64,000 nucleotides of DNA from CAVXNB01 sp963763085 (GTDB lineage Bacteria; Actinomycetota; Acidimicrobiia; Acidimicrobiales; Bog-793), in assembly GCA_963763085.1 (NCBI GenBank), contig CAVXNB010000001.1, forward strand, positions 186,001 through 250,000, given 5' to 3'. A program made the translations under genes and the position numbers. How positions within the stretch are numbered: the stretch's first letter is position 1; each line of letters starts with the position of its first letter. This document shows, piece after piece, positions 25,793 through 33,904 of this stretch. The notes under the pieces were generated by a model. That model ran no database searches and was not told the origin of the DNA. It saw only the letters and a list, made by a program, of their open reading frames with translations.

Positions 25793-26749
25793 ATGGCTCC
25801 AGCAACGAGGGACCGAGCGCGCCGCCCGCGCCGCGGCCCGGAGAACGACGGTAGGGCGCGCAGGGCCGCGGAGGCGCAGCAGGCGGCGTACGAGGCCTCA
25901 CGGGTCGTGCTTGCTGCGGCGGCCCGGCGTCGGGACGCGGCTTGGCGGCATGCCGCCCGCTCCAGCCGGCGGCGCGCGGCCGTCGCTCTCGTAGCGCCCA
26001 TGGCTGTTGCGATCGTCCTGATAGCGCTCGGGTTTCTCTCGTCCGCCTTGCTGATCGCAGGCATCGCGCTCGCCTGTCTGACCGCGCTCGCCGCCTCGAT
26101 GATGTGGATGCGTTCGGCCGCCACGCTGGCACGACGTCTCGGCGGAACTGTCGTTACCGCCGAACGGCGCCCAGCGGCGCTGGAGGCGGCCCAGGCGGCT
26201 CGCCTCGTCGACGTCGCCGAAGGGTTGTTCGCCGTGTTCGGCCTGACGACGGCCGAGATCCGGGTGATCGACGACCCCGCCGCGAACGCGATCAGCGTCG
26301 GTCGCTCGCCAGATCGGGGCGTCGTGTTCATCACGAGCGGTCTTGTCGTTCTCCTCGACCGCATCGAGCTCGAGGCCGTGCTCGCCCACGAGCTCGCCCA
26401 TTTGAAGCGTGGCGATACGGTGTCCGGATCGATCGCCGTTCTCGGGTTCGACTCGCTCGGCCGCTACCTCACGATCCTCGGCCGTGTTGCGGACCGCGTC
26501 GCCGGCACCGACCGCGAGGCACTGGCCGACCTGGCCGCCGTGGCCGTCACCCGATATCCACCAGGGCTGATTTCGGCCCTCGAGAAGATCGCAACCGCTC
26601 CAACCCGCCGCCCGGCCTGTCTTCCGCGCGGCGTTCCCGAGTTGACCGCCCGGCTCTGGCTGGCACCCTTTGACCAGGCGCACGCGGAGCCGGAGCGACG
26701 AGGCGATCTCGATCTCTCCGAGCGCATCGACCTTCTCCGCGAGCTCTGA
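25793..26749 (+). CDS. M48-family zinc metalloprotease, membrane-anchored
   Basis: The 318-residue protein has an arginine-rich N-terminus (1-60) with predicted coiled-coil character, a hydrophobic double helix at about 64-105, and a protease domain with HELAH at 199-203. VIDDPAANAISVGRS before it and GTDREALADLAAVAVTRYP after it (the downstream glutamate-containing third-ligand region) fit M48 (HtpX/Oma1-like) peptidases. Such enzymes degrade membrane proteins. It follows pimA by 10 nt and is probably co-transcribed with it; I see no direct lipid link. The start at ATG 25793 is the first that does not overlap pimA. Confidence 0.8.
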   Translation: MAPATRDRARRPRRGPENDGRARRAAEAQQAAYEASRVVLAAAARRRDAAWRHAARSSRRRAAVALVAPMAVAIVLIALGFLSSALLIAGIALACLTALAASMMWMRSAATLARRLGGTVVTAERRPAALEAAQAARLVDVAEGLFAVFGLTTAEIRVIDDPAANAISVGRSPDRGVVFITSGLVVLLDRIELEAVLAHELAHLKRGDTVSGSIAVLGFDSLGRYLTILGRVADRVAGTDREALADLAAVAVTRYPPGLISALEKIATAPTRRPACLPRGVPELTARLWLAPFDQAHAEPERRGDLDLSERIDLLREL

Positions 26750-26801
26750 GCGGGCGGCGACGAACCGAGCCCCGCAGAGTGTTGCGCCCTGAGGCGCCCG
26801 G

Positions 26802-26807
26802 TACACT
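26802..26807 (+). promoter_or_regulatory. Putative -10 box of pdxS, leaderless spacing
   Basis: TACACT is followed by 7 nt and the pdxS ATG. A TTGCGC at 26782 is only 14 nt upstream, shorter than the optimum, so the -35 assignment is weak. Confidence 0.45.
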
Positions 26808-26814
26808 CCAACAC

Positions 26815-27735
26815 ATGGACACGCGCGAGGACATAGCTCGAAACGAGCAGGTGGCGGGACGCGAAACGGCCTCGATGCTGGTCAAGCGCGGCCTGGCCGA
26901 GATGTTGCGGGGCGGTGTGATCATGGACGTGGTCAACGCCGACCAGGCGAAGATCGCCGAGGATGCGGGTGCGGTTGCGGTCATGGCTCTGGAACGGGTG
27001 CCTGCGGACATCCGGCGTGACGGGGGAGTCGCTCGCATGAGCGACCCCATTCTCATCGAGGGCATCCAGCACGCCGTCACGATCCCGGTCATGGCCAAGG
27101 CGAGGATCGGCCATTTCGCCGAGGCGCAAGTACTGGAGTCCCTCGAAGTCGACTACATCGACGAGAGCGAGGTACTGACGCCGGCCGACGAGGAGCACCA
27201 CATCGACAAGTGGGCGTTCCGGGTGCCCTTTGTCTGCGGGGCGACGAACCTCGGCGAGGCCCTGCGGCGCATCGCCGAAGGTGCAGCGCTGATCCGTTCC
27301 AAGGGCGAGGCCGGCACGGGCAACGTCGTCGAGGCGGTGCGCCATCTGCGGTCGATCCTCGGCGACATCAGGAAGTTGACGACGGCCGATCCGCAGGAGC
27401 GCTACGCCTGGGCCAAGCAGCTTCAGGCTCCGATCGGCCTGGTCGAGGAAGTCGCGCTCACCGGGTCGCTCCCGGTGCCGCTGTTCTGCGCCGGCGGTCT
27501 GGCGACACCGGCGGACGCAGCGCTGGTGATGCAACTCGGGGCACAGGCTGTGTTCGTCGGCTCGGGAATCTTCAAGAGCTCGGACCCGGCCGCGCGGGCC
27601 CGCGCCATCGTCGAGGCGACTGCTCACTTCGAAGAGGCGGCCATCGTGGCCAAGGTATCGAGGGGTCTTGGCGAGGCCATGCCGGGCGACGAGATCGAGA
27701 CGCTCGAGGTCAAGCTCGCCGACCGCGGTTGGTGA
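26815..27735 (+). CDS. pdxS: Pyridoxal 5'-phosphate synthase lyase subunit
   Basis: The 306-residue TIM-barrel enzyme condenses ribose 5-phosphate, glyceraldehyde 3-phosphate and ammonia into PLP. VIMDVVNADQAKIAEDAGAVAVMALERVPADIR, with the substrate-binding Asp and Lys, the lysine in MAKARIGHFAE, and GTGNVVEAVRH are family signatures, and the length is normal. The ATG at 26815 begins MDTREDIARNE; a -10 box lies 7 nt before it. The stop overlaps the pdxT start (GTGA), coupling the two subunits of the complex. Confidence 0.95.
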   Translation: MDTREDIARNEQVAGRETASMLVKRGLAEMLRGGVIMDVVNADQAKIAEDAGAVAVMALERVPADIRRDGGVARMSDPILIEGIQHAVTIPVMAKARIGHFAEAQVLESLEVDYIDESEVLTPADEEHHIDKWAFRVPFVCGATNLGEALRRIAEGAALIRSKGEAGTGNVVEAVRHLRSILGDIRKLTTADPQERYAWAKQLQAPIGLVEEVALTGSLPVPLFCAGGLATPADAALVMQLGAQAVFVGSGIFKSSDPAARARAIVEATAHFEEAAIVAKVSRGLGEAMPGDEIETLEVKLADRGW

Positions 27736-28385
27736 CCCGGGTCGCGGGCGCGCGTCCCGCGGCTCGAGCGGGTTTGCCGAGGGCGGGCGCGAGAGTCGGG
27801 GTGCTCGCTCTGCAAGGTGACGTGCGCGAGCACGTTGCGGCGTTGGGTGCCTGTGGCGCTGTTGCCGTCGCCGTCCGCCAGCCGGCAGATCTGGACGGCA
27901 TCCGTGCCCTGGTGCTACCCGGCGGCGAGTCGACGACGATGTCCCTCCTGCTCGAGTCCTCGGGTCTGGCTCGCGAGCTGGCGGCGAGGCTTGGCGACGG
28001 CTTACCTGCTCTTGGCACCTGTGCGGGGATGATCCTGCTCGCACGGAAGGTGCTCGACGGGAGGAGTGACCAGCTGTGCTTCGGAGCGATCGACCTGTCG
28101 GTTCGTCGCAACGCCTTCGGGCGCCAGCTCGAGTCCTTCGAGTCCGATCTGGTCGTCGCCGGCCTTCCCGGAGGTCCGATGCACGCCGTCTTCATCCGTG
28201 CGCCCCTCGTCGAGGACGTTGGCCCGGAAGTCAAGGTTATGGCGAGAATCGGGCTCGACGGCGCCATGGCCGAGCGGCCGGTCGTGTGCCGGCAGGGACA
28301 TGTAACGGTGGCTGCGTTCCATCCTGAGCTCGCCGGCGACTTCCGGTTGCACGAGCTGCTGCTCAGCGACATCGAGGGGGACTGA
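27732..28385 (+). CDS. pdxT: Pyridoxal 5'-phosphate synthase glutaminase subunit
   Basis: The 217-residue class I glutamine amidotransferase feeds ammonia to PdxS. It has GVLALQGDVREH, LPGGEST, the nucleophile Cys97 in GTCAGM, and the His197-Glu199 pair in FHPEL. The GTG at 27732 overlaps the pdxS stop by 4 nt; a TTG at 27774 would remove 14 residues and give a more typical N-terminus, so the first residues are uncertain. yebC follows 6 nt after the stop. Confidence 0.93.
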   Translation: MTRVAGARPAARAGLPRAGARVGVLALQGDVREHVAALGACGAVAVAVRQPADLDGIRALVLPGGESTTMSLLLESSGLARELAARLGDGLPALGTCAGMILLARKVLDGRSDQLCFGAIDLSVRRNAFGRQLESFESDLVVAGLPGGPMHAVFIRAPLVEDVGPEVKVMARIGLDGAMAERPVVCRQGHVTVAAFHPELAGDFRLHELLLSDIEGD

Positions 28386-28391
28386 GGAAAC

Positions 28392-29141
28392 ATGTCGGGC
28401 CATTCCAAGTGGGCAACCACGAAGCATCGCAAGGGCGCTGTCGACAAAGCCCGGGGCAAGCTCTTCGCCAAGCTGATCCGTCAGGTCGAGGTCGCGGCTC
28501 GGGAGGGCGGCGGGGACATGACCGCCAACGCAACATTGCGGACGATGTTCACCAAGGCCAGAGACGCATCCGTGCCGCTCGACACGATCGAGCGCGCCAT
28601 CAAACGGGGTACCGGCGAGCTCGAAGGCGTCCGCTACGAGGCCGTCTCGTACGAGGGCTACGCGCCGTCGGGAGTTGCCCTCATCGTCGAATGCCTCACC
28701 GACAACCGCAATCGGACCGGATCGGAGGTGCGGTCACTTTTCTCGCGCAACGGCGGCTCGATGTCCGAACCTGGTGCGGTCTCCTGGCAGTTCGAGCGAA
28801 AGGGCGTCGTGATGGTGCCGAACTCGGTGAGCGAGGACCAGCTCATGACGGTTGCCCTCGACGCCGGCGGGGAGGACCTGCGCGACGATGGAGGCGAGTG
28901 GATGGTGACGAGCGGTCCGTCGGACCTCGGGGTTCTGCGCGCCGCCCTCGACGAGGCTTCGATCCCTGTCGACTCGGCGGACCTCGAGATGGTGCCGACG
29001 ACGCGGGTCGAGGTGACCGATGAGTCGACCGCTAAGCGCGTGCTGAGGTTGATCGAGCTCCTCGAGGAGCACGACGACGTCCAGAACGTGTGGTCGAACT
29101 TCGACATCCCCGACGAGATCCTCGAGCGGATCGAGGTCTGA
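28392..29141 (+). CDS. yebC: YebC/PmpR-family DNA-binding or translation-related protein
   Basis: The 249-residue protein begins with the invariant MSGHSKWATTKHRKGAVDKARGKLFAKL and has the three-domain YebC layout. The family was long annotated as transcriptional regulators, and members are now also linked to relief of ribosome stalling. GAGGAAAC precedes the ATG. It is the last gene of pdxS-pdxT-yebC and sits upstream of ruvC as in many bacteria, but here a 250-bp gap with repeats separates it from ruvC. Confidence 0.93.
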   Translation: MSGHSKWATTKHRKGAVDKARGKLFAKLIRQVEVAAREGGGDMTANATLRTMFTKARDASVPLDTIERAIKRGTGELEGVRYEAVSYEGYAPSGVALIVECLTDNRNRTGSEVRSLFSRNGGSMSEPGAVSWQFERKGVVMVPNSVSEDQLMTVALDAGGEDLRDDGGEWMVTSGPSDLGVLRAALDEASIPVDSADLEMVPTTRVEVTDESTAKRVLRLIELLEEHDDVQNVWSNFDIPDEILERIEV

Positions 29142-29160
29142 GAGCCGGGGGACGGCTGCC

Positions 29161-29180
29161 GGCCGGTTCCCATGCCGGCC
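29161..29180. terminator. Possible stem-loop after yebC
   Basis: GGCCGG and CCGGCC, separated by 8 nt, form a GC stem 20 bp after the yebC stop. It lacks a U tract. It may help terminate the pdxST-yebC transcript. Confidence 0.3.
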
Positions 29181-29187
29181 CGGACAC

Positions 29188-29217
29188 GGCGCTCCCTCGA
29201 GGGGCGCTCCCTCGAGG
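29188..29217. repeat. 15-bp tandem duplication with internal palindrome
   Basis: GGCGCTCCCTCGAGG occurs twice in tandem (29188-29202 and 29203-29217). Each unit followed by G contains CCCTCGAGGG, a 10-bp palindrome, so the array can also fold. It lies in the yebC-ruvC gap, just before the larger nested-palindrome element. Confidence 0.7.
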
Positions 29218-29225
29218 GATAGTCG

Positions 29226-29303
29226 AAATTCATTTCAAACTTGCCTCCGATCGAGATTGTGACTGGTCGCAATCATTAACGGAGGCAAGTTGAGAGAATT
29301 TTT
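29226..29303. repeat. Nested-palindrome element, copy 1 (MITE- or REP-like)
   Basis: The outer arms pair perfectly over 12 bp (AACTTGCCTCCG at 29238-29249 with CGGAGGCAAGTT at 29280-29291) and imperfectly out to about 29226 and 29303. Inside is a second hairpin, GATTGTGAC-TG-GTCGCAATC (29255-29274). The element lies between yebC and ruvC and ends in a run of five T. A second copy at 46551 shares the arms and inner stem; the T60:G69 wobble here is C:G there. Coding content is absent. It could be a small transposable element, a regulator-binding or RNA structure, or a terminator. Confidence 0.75.
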
Positions 29304-29378
29304 AAGGTATCGCAGGACCGTGCGGCACCGATTGGCGCCGCGCCGCACACGGTCCCCCGGGTGGACAGTCGGGCGGGT

Positions 29379-29384
29379 TACCAT
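29379..29384 (+). promoter_or_regulatory. Putative -10 box of ruvC, leaderless spacing
   Basis: TACCAT is followed by 7 nt and the ruvC GTG. TGGACA at 29362 is too close (11 nt) to be a standard -35 element. Confidence 0.4.
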
Positions 29385-29391
29385 CGAACGA

Positions 29392-29931
29392 GTGTTTGTT
29401 CTCGGCATCGATCCCGGCTTGTCCCGGTGCGGCTACGGATGCGTGAGGTCTGACGGGGCCCGCCGGGACGCGGTCGCCGCCGGCGTCATCACAACCGCGG
29501 TTGACGACTCGGTGCCCCGCCGCCTGGCAACGCTGCGTGCCGAGCTGAACGCGCTCTTCATCGAGCTCCGGCCGGACGTGGTCGTGGTCGAGCGGGTCTT
29601 CTTCCAGACGAACGTGCGCACGGCCATGTCGGTGGGACAGGCGAGCGGCGTGGCGCTGTTGACCGCGGTGGAGCTCGGCTGCGAGGTGGCCGAGTACACC
29701 TCGAACGAGGTGAAGCTGGCGGTGACCGGTTTCGGGGCTGCGACGAAGGATCAGGTGCAGCGGATGGTGGCGCGCCTCCTGGATCTCGGATCTGTGCCGC
29801 GCCCGCCCGACGCGGCCGACGCTCTTGCGCTCGCTCTCTGCCACCTCAGCACGGCCTCCTGGGCGCGGCCGCCATGGGCACCGCCTCCCGTTCGAGGTGC
29901 GGCGCAGGCCGCGCCTGTGGCGCGGCCGTGA
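29392..29931 (+). CDS. ruvC: Holliday junction resolvase RuvC
   Basis: The 179-residue endonuclease resolves Holliday junctions. The acidic catalytic residues are Asp7 (GIDPGLSRCGYG), Glu67 (VVVERVFFQTN), Asp140 and Asp143 (PPDAADALALAL), matching the E. coli set. The GTG at 29392 is chosen because it puts Asp7 in register and follows a -10 box by 7 nt. The C-terminal 25 residues are alanine/proline rich. The stop overlaps ruvA (GTGA). Confidence 0.93.
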   Translation: MFVLGIDPGLSRCGYGCVRSDGARRDAVAAGVITTAVDDSVPRRLATLRAELNALFIELRPDVVVVERVFFQTNVRTAMSVGQASGVALLTAVELGCEVAEYTSNEVKLAVTGFGAATKDQVQRMVARLLDLGSVPRPPDAADALALALCHLSTASWARPPWAPPPVRGAAQAAPVARP

Positions 29932-30542
29932 TCGGTTCACTTCGCGGCATCGTCACCGAACGGCGCCCGCTCGGCGACGCTTCCGTCGACCTCGTCGTGG
30001 ACGTCGGCGGGGTCGGCTACCGGCTGCTCGTCGCCCCGAGAACCGCCGCCGGCCTCCTCCTCGGCCATGAGGCAGCCTTTGCAGTGCACACCCACGTCCG
30101 GGAGGGCGCGATCACGCTCTACGGTTTCGCCTCGAGCGAGGAGCGCACCGCGTTCGAATTGCTGCTGGGGGCACACGGTGTCGGTCCCGGTCTCGCCCTG
30201 GCGATCCTCAACACCCACGACCCCGTCGAGCTCGCCGAGGTCATCGCGACCGGGAACGTCGACGCCTTGCGCCTCGTTCCCGGCGTCGGCCAGAAGACCG
30301 CGGCTCGGCTGCTGCTCGAGCTGCAGGCACGCTTCGACTACCTGAGCGCCGACGGCGTGGCCGTCGCCGGCGTGCCGCGCTTGAACCGGCCGCCCTCGAT
30401 CGCAGCCGAGGTCGGCGAGGCGCTGACCCAGCTGGGTTACGCGCCGGACGAGGCGAGGGCGGCGATGCGCTCCCTGCCCGAGGAGGGAACCGTCGAGGAG
30501 CTCCTGCGCCTGGCGCTCCGGAACCTGGCGCCGAGGAGGTGA
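29928..30542 (+). CDS. ruvA: Holliday junction branch migration subunit RuvA
   Basis: The 204-residue protein forms the tetramer that holds the junction for RuvB. It begins VIGSLRGIVTER, has the helix-hairpin-helix motifs LLGAHGVGPGLALAIL and LRLVPGVGQKTAARLLLEL, and ends with the flexible-linker third domain (AAMRSLPEEGTVEELLRLALR) that contacts RuvB. GTG 29928 overlaps the ruvC stop. ruvB follows after 7 nt. Confidence 0.93.
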   Translation: MIGSLRGIVTERRPLGDASVDLVVDVGGVGYRLLVAPRTAAGLLLGHEAAFAVHTHVREGAITLYGFASSEERTAFELLLGAHGVGPGLALAILNTHDPVELAEVIATGNVDALRLVPGVGQKTAARLLLELQARFDYLSADGVAVAGVPRLNRPPSIAAEVGEALTQLGYAPDEARAAMRSLPEEGTVEELLRLALRNLAPRR

Positions 30543-30549
30543 CCGACCG

Positions 30550-31701
30550 GTGAGCCCGCGCCGAGAGATCCTCGCCGGCCCCGACGCTCCCGCCGCTGGC
30601 AGCGCCGTGCCGGATGCGCGGCCGATCGACCCGGGACCGTTCGAAGGTGACGCGGCGCTCGAGAACGGCATACGCCCGAAGAAGCTGGCGGACTTCGTCG
30701 GTCAACACCTGCTGCGCGAGAAGCTCGAGATCGTCCTCGAAGCCGCCCGCCGTCGGGAACAACCGGTCGACCACGTGCTGTTCGCCGGGCCGCCGGGCCT
30801 CGGAAAGACGACGCTGGCGGGGATCATGGCGAGTGAGATGGGCGCCGGCTTTCGGGTCACGTCGGGGCCGGCGCTCGTGCGCAGCGGGGACGTGGCGGCG
30901 ATCTTGACTGACCTGCAGCCCGGCGACGTGCTCTTCATCGACGAGATCCACCGGATGGGCCGAGCTGTCGAGGAGCTTCTCTACCCGGCGATGGAGGATT
31001 TCCAGCTCGACATCGTCCTTGGCAGGGGCCCGACTGCTCGTTCGATCCGTCTCGACCTGCCGAGATTCACGCTCGTCGGCGCCACGACCCGGACGGGCCT
31101 CGTGACCGGGCCTCTGCGTGACCGCTTCGGGATCGTCGCACGTTTGGAGCTCTACAGCGACGCCGAGCTCGAGGCGATCGTGCGTCGCACCGGCCGGCTT
31201 CTCGACCTCGAGCTGACGCCCGAAGGGGCGAGCGAGATCGCGCGACGGTCGCGGGGAACGCCTCGCCTCGCCATCCGTCTCCTTCGCCGCGTCAGGGACT
31301 TCGTCGAGGTCAGGGGCAAGGGCATCGTCACCGAGGAGGCGGCCCGGGAGGGCCTCACGATCTTCGGCGTGGACGAGCTCGGGCTTGACGCGCTCGACCG
31401 GAGAATCCTCGAGACCCTCTGCATCCGCTTCGCCGGCCAACCCGTCGGCCTTTCGACACTCGCCGTCAGCGTCGGGGAGGAGCCCGAGACCGTCGAGGAC
31501 GTCTACGAGCCGTTCCTGCTGCAGGCCGGGCTCGTGATGCGCACCCCGAGGGGCAGACTCGCGGCACCGCGGGCCTACGAGCACCTGGGCCTTGAAATCC
31601 CCGTGCAGCCGGTGGAGGTCGAGGCCGGCCGGCGCGCCGCGATCCAAGATCCGCTCTTTGACGAGGGTGCTTGCACGAAGGATCAGGGATCGGGCGACTA
31701 A
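30550..31701 (+). CDS. ruvB: Holliday junction branch migration ATPase RuvB
   Basis: The 383-residue AAA+ motor drives branch migration with RuvA. Walker A is GPPGLGKTT (80-88), Walker B is FIDEIHRM (129-136), sensor 1 is VGATTRTG and the arginine finger lies in LRDRFGI. The C-terminal winged helix (residues about 290-350) ends in TPRGRLAAPRAYEHLGL. The N-terminus carries a roughly 25-residue extension before the core, a common actinobacterial feature. Start is GTG 30550. Confidence 0.95.
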   Translation: MSPRREILAGPDAPAAGSAVPDARPIDPGPFEGDAALENGIRPKKLADFVGQHLLREKLEIVLEAARRREQPVDHVLFAGPPGLGKTTLAGIMASEMGAGFRVTSGPALVRSGDVAAILTDLQPGDVLFIDEIHRMGRAVEELLYPAMEDFQLDIVLGRGPTARSIRLDLPRFTLVGATTRTGLVTGPLRDRFGIVARLELYSDAELEAIVRRTGRLLDLELTPEGASEIARRSRGTPRLAIRLLRRVRDFVEVRGKGIVTEEAAREGLTIFGVDELGLDALDRRILETLCIRFAGQPVGLSTLAVSVGEEPETVEDVYEPFLLQAGLVMRTPRGRLAAPRAYEHLGLEIPVQPVEVEAGRRAAIQDPLFDEGACTKDQGSGD

Positions 31702-31740
31702 GGTGACGGATCGCATCGTCCCTTGAGCGATTGGTTTCGC

Positions 31741-32277
31741 ATGTCTCATGTCCACGCCCTCGCAAGCTCGTCCATTCACGGAGTGCTGCCCCTCGTAAGC
31801 TCCTTCCTCGCCGCCACGTCGACGAAGAAGTCGGGCAGCAGCTCGATCACGCTGATCTTTTTCGTTCTGCTGTTCGGGGTCGGCTATGTGTTCCTGATCC
31901 GCCCGCGCAACCAGCGTCGCCAGCGCCAGCAGCAGGTCAGCAAACAGATCGCCGTCGGGGACACCGTCATGCTCACGTCGGGCATCATCGGGCGGGTCGA
32001 GGGTTTCGTCGGTGATCGGGCCAAGATCGAGATCGCACCTGGAATGACCATCGAAGTCGTGCGGCAGGCGGTTGCCCAACGCGTAGACCCGGACGCGGAC
32101 GCGAACGCCGAACACGACAGCTCGTATGACGACGACGATCATGACGACCTGGTCGACGACTCCGATCACGACCCGTACGCCGTGCCTCCGCTCGAGGCCA
32201 GTCATACGTCCGATTCCGGAGACGAAGAGGACGGGGGCCATCCGGGCGGGAACGGAAGCGGAGGCGGTAGCACTTGA
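31741..32277 (+). CDS. yajC: Preprotein translocase accessory subunit YajC with acidic tail
   Basis: The 178-residue protein has one transmembrane helix (ITLIFFVLLFGVGYVFLIRP, about 42-61) followed by the YajC core with the motif QVSKQIAVGDTVMLTSGIIGRVEGFVGD and EIAPGMTIEVVRQAV. The usual protein is about 90-120 residues; here about 60 extra C-terminal residues are rich in Asp, His and Ser. YajC joins SecDF at the translocon. I use ATG 31741 rather than an in-frame TTG at 31723. The stop overlaps the secD TTG. Confidence 0.88.
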   Translation: MSHVHALASSSIHGVLPLVSSFLAATSTKKSGSSSITLIFFVLLFGVGYVFLIRPRNQRRQRQQQVSKQIAVGDTVMLTSGIIGRVEGFVGDRAKIEIAPGMTIEVVRQAVAQRVDPDADANAEHDSSYDDDDHDDLVDDSDHDPYAVPPLEASHTSDSGDEEDGGHPGGNGSGGGST

Positions 32278-33904
32278 GAAGGGGCTTGCTCCTCAGCGTC
32301 ATCCTCACCTGCGTTGTCTGCTTCGGATCGCTCGCCGCCGTCGTCGCTGCAGGTTGGTCCCCAAAGCTGGGGCTCGACCTCGAAGGCGGCCTGTCCGTCG
32401 TCTTCCAGCCGGTCGGGAAGGCGACGACGGCGGAGCTGGACACCGTGGTCGCCATCATGCAGGCCCGTGCGAACGGGATCGGCCTCGCCAACCCGAACAT
32501 CGGCATCCAGGGATCCAACATCGTCGTCCAGCTGCCGGGCGTGAAGAATCCGCGCACGGTCCTGAACGAGATCGGCAATACAGCACAGCTGTTCTTCCGC
32601 CCCGTGCTTTGCGCAGCCAATCCGTTCAGCGCAGCTTCGAAGTCCACCACGACCACGACCACGTCGTCGACCACCACGACAACCTCTCCCAAGACGACCA
32701 CGACGACCGCCCCGAGAGACGACCACGACGACGGTGCCGAAGAAGCACGTGCGTCGTCGCCAAGGACGGCTACGTGAAGCCGCCGCCTTGCGGCTCGGCT
32801 TACCTCTTCACGACAGCCACCTACGTGCCAGGGACGAACGGCACGGGAGGCTCGAATCCGGGCTCGGCGCCTGACCCTGCGCTCACCCCGGTTGCTTCGA
32901 CAACGCCCTCCCAGGACAAGGCGCCCCGCGTCGTCCTCATCTGCGCGACCCCTCAGACGCCCTGTCCTAGTCGTTACGAGCTCGGCCGGACGCCCTACGA
33001 CGGCACGCAACCCGCGACAGGCGAGATTCTGTCCTCCGCCAACGCCGAGTTGACGACCACGGGGGGATGGGTCGTCAACTTCAACATCAAGCCCCAGTAC
33101 TCGGCGTTCTTCGACTCGATCGCCAAGGCGAACTACCACCTGCCGCTCGCGATCGACCTGGGCGGGATCGTCGAGTCGGCTCCGACGATAAACGCGCCTT
33201 CGTTCGGCGGCTCTGGCCAGATCAGCGGCGACTTCACGCAGGCTCAGGCGCAGCAGTTGGCGCTCGTGCTCGAGTACGGCCAGATTCCGATCGCTCTGAA
33301 GCAGGCGACCTCGACGACGGTCTCGCCGACACTCGGGAAGAAGTCGCTGCAAGCAGGTCTGCTGGCAGGTCTCCTCGGGCTGCTGCTCGTGATGGGCTAC
33401 ACGATCTTCTACTACCGGGCGCTCGGCATCGTGGTGGTCCTCGGCCTGGTGAGCACGGGCGCCCTCATCTATTCGATCATCTCCGTCCTCGGAGAGACGT
33501 CCGCAGGCCTGACACTGGACTTGTCCGGCATGACAGGCCTGATCGTGTCCGTCGGGATCACTGTCGACTCCTATATCGTCTATTTCGAGCGATTAAAGGA
33601 CGAAGTGCGCGCGGGGCGCTCGGTTCGCTCCTCGGTGGACCGGGGCTTCAAGAGCGCCTACCGCACGATCCTGTACGCGGACGCCGTGTCGTTCCTTGGT
33701 GCGTTCGTGCTCTGGGTGCTCTCGATCGGCGCCGTCCGCGGCTTCGCATTCATGCTCGGCCTGTCGACCCTCGTGGACGTGATCACCGCCTACACGTTCA
33801 CGAGACCGCTGGTGATCCTCCTCGGCCGCAACCGGATCTTCACCGATGCCCGCATCTTCGGCGTCGCCCGTGGGCTCGCCCTGCCGGCGGAGGCTGTCCA
33901 GTGA
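32274..33904 (+). CDS. secD: Protein translocase subunit SecD, reading frame interrupted in a threonine-rich linker
   Basis: SecD couples the proton gradient to protein export. The N-terminal part (TTG 32274, overlapping the yajC stop as TTGA) has a transmembrane helix and LGLDLEGGLSVVFQP (the SecD D1 motif), then a threonine-rich linker. The remainder, in another frame, has KDGYVKPPPCGSAYLF, GWVVNFNIKPQYSAFF, PLAIDLGGIVESAPTIN and six transmembrane helices with GITVDSYIVYFERLKDE. Reading through needs two +1 steps, at about 32,709-32,716 and 32,744-32,752; between them the middle frame continues the threonine-rich linker and VPKKHV. Both steps behave as extra bases, so sequence error is likely and a functional protein of about 543 residues is expected. 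Confidence 0.8.

Noticed and set aside
29238..29291. The nested palindrome as an integron attC site.
   Set aside because: It lacks the GTTRRRY core and RYYYAAC complement, there is no integrase gene in the window, and the two copies do not flank a cassette.
29142..29391. A possible tRNA or small structured RNA gene in the yebC-ruvC gap.
   Set aside because: No cloverleaf with TpsiC/anticodon arms can be formed. The structure present is explained by the 15-bp tandem repeat and the nested palindrome.
32274..33904. Programmed ribosomal frameshifting in secD.
   Set aside because: Two shifts within about 40 nt, without slippery heptamers or a downstream pseudoknot that I can see, and three similar shifts in unrelated genes, make sequence error far more likely.
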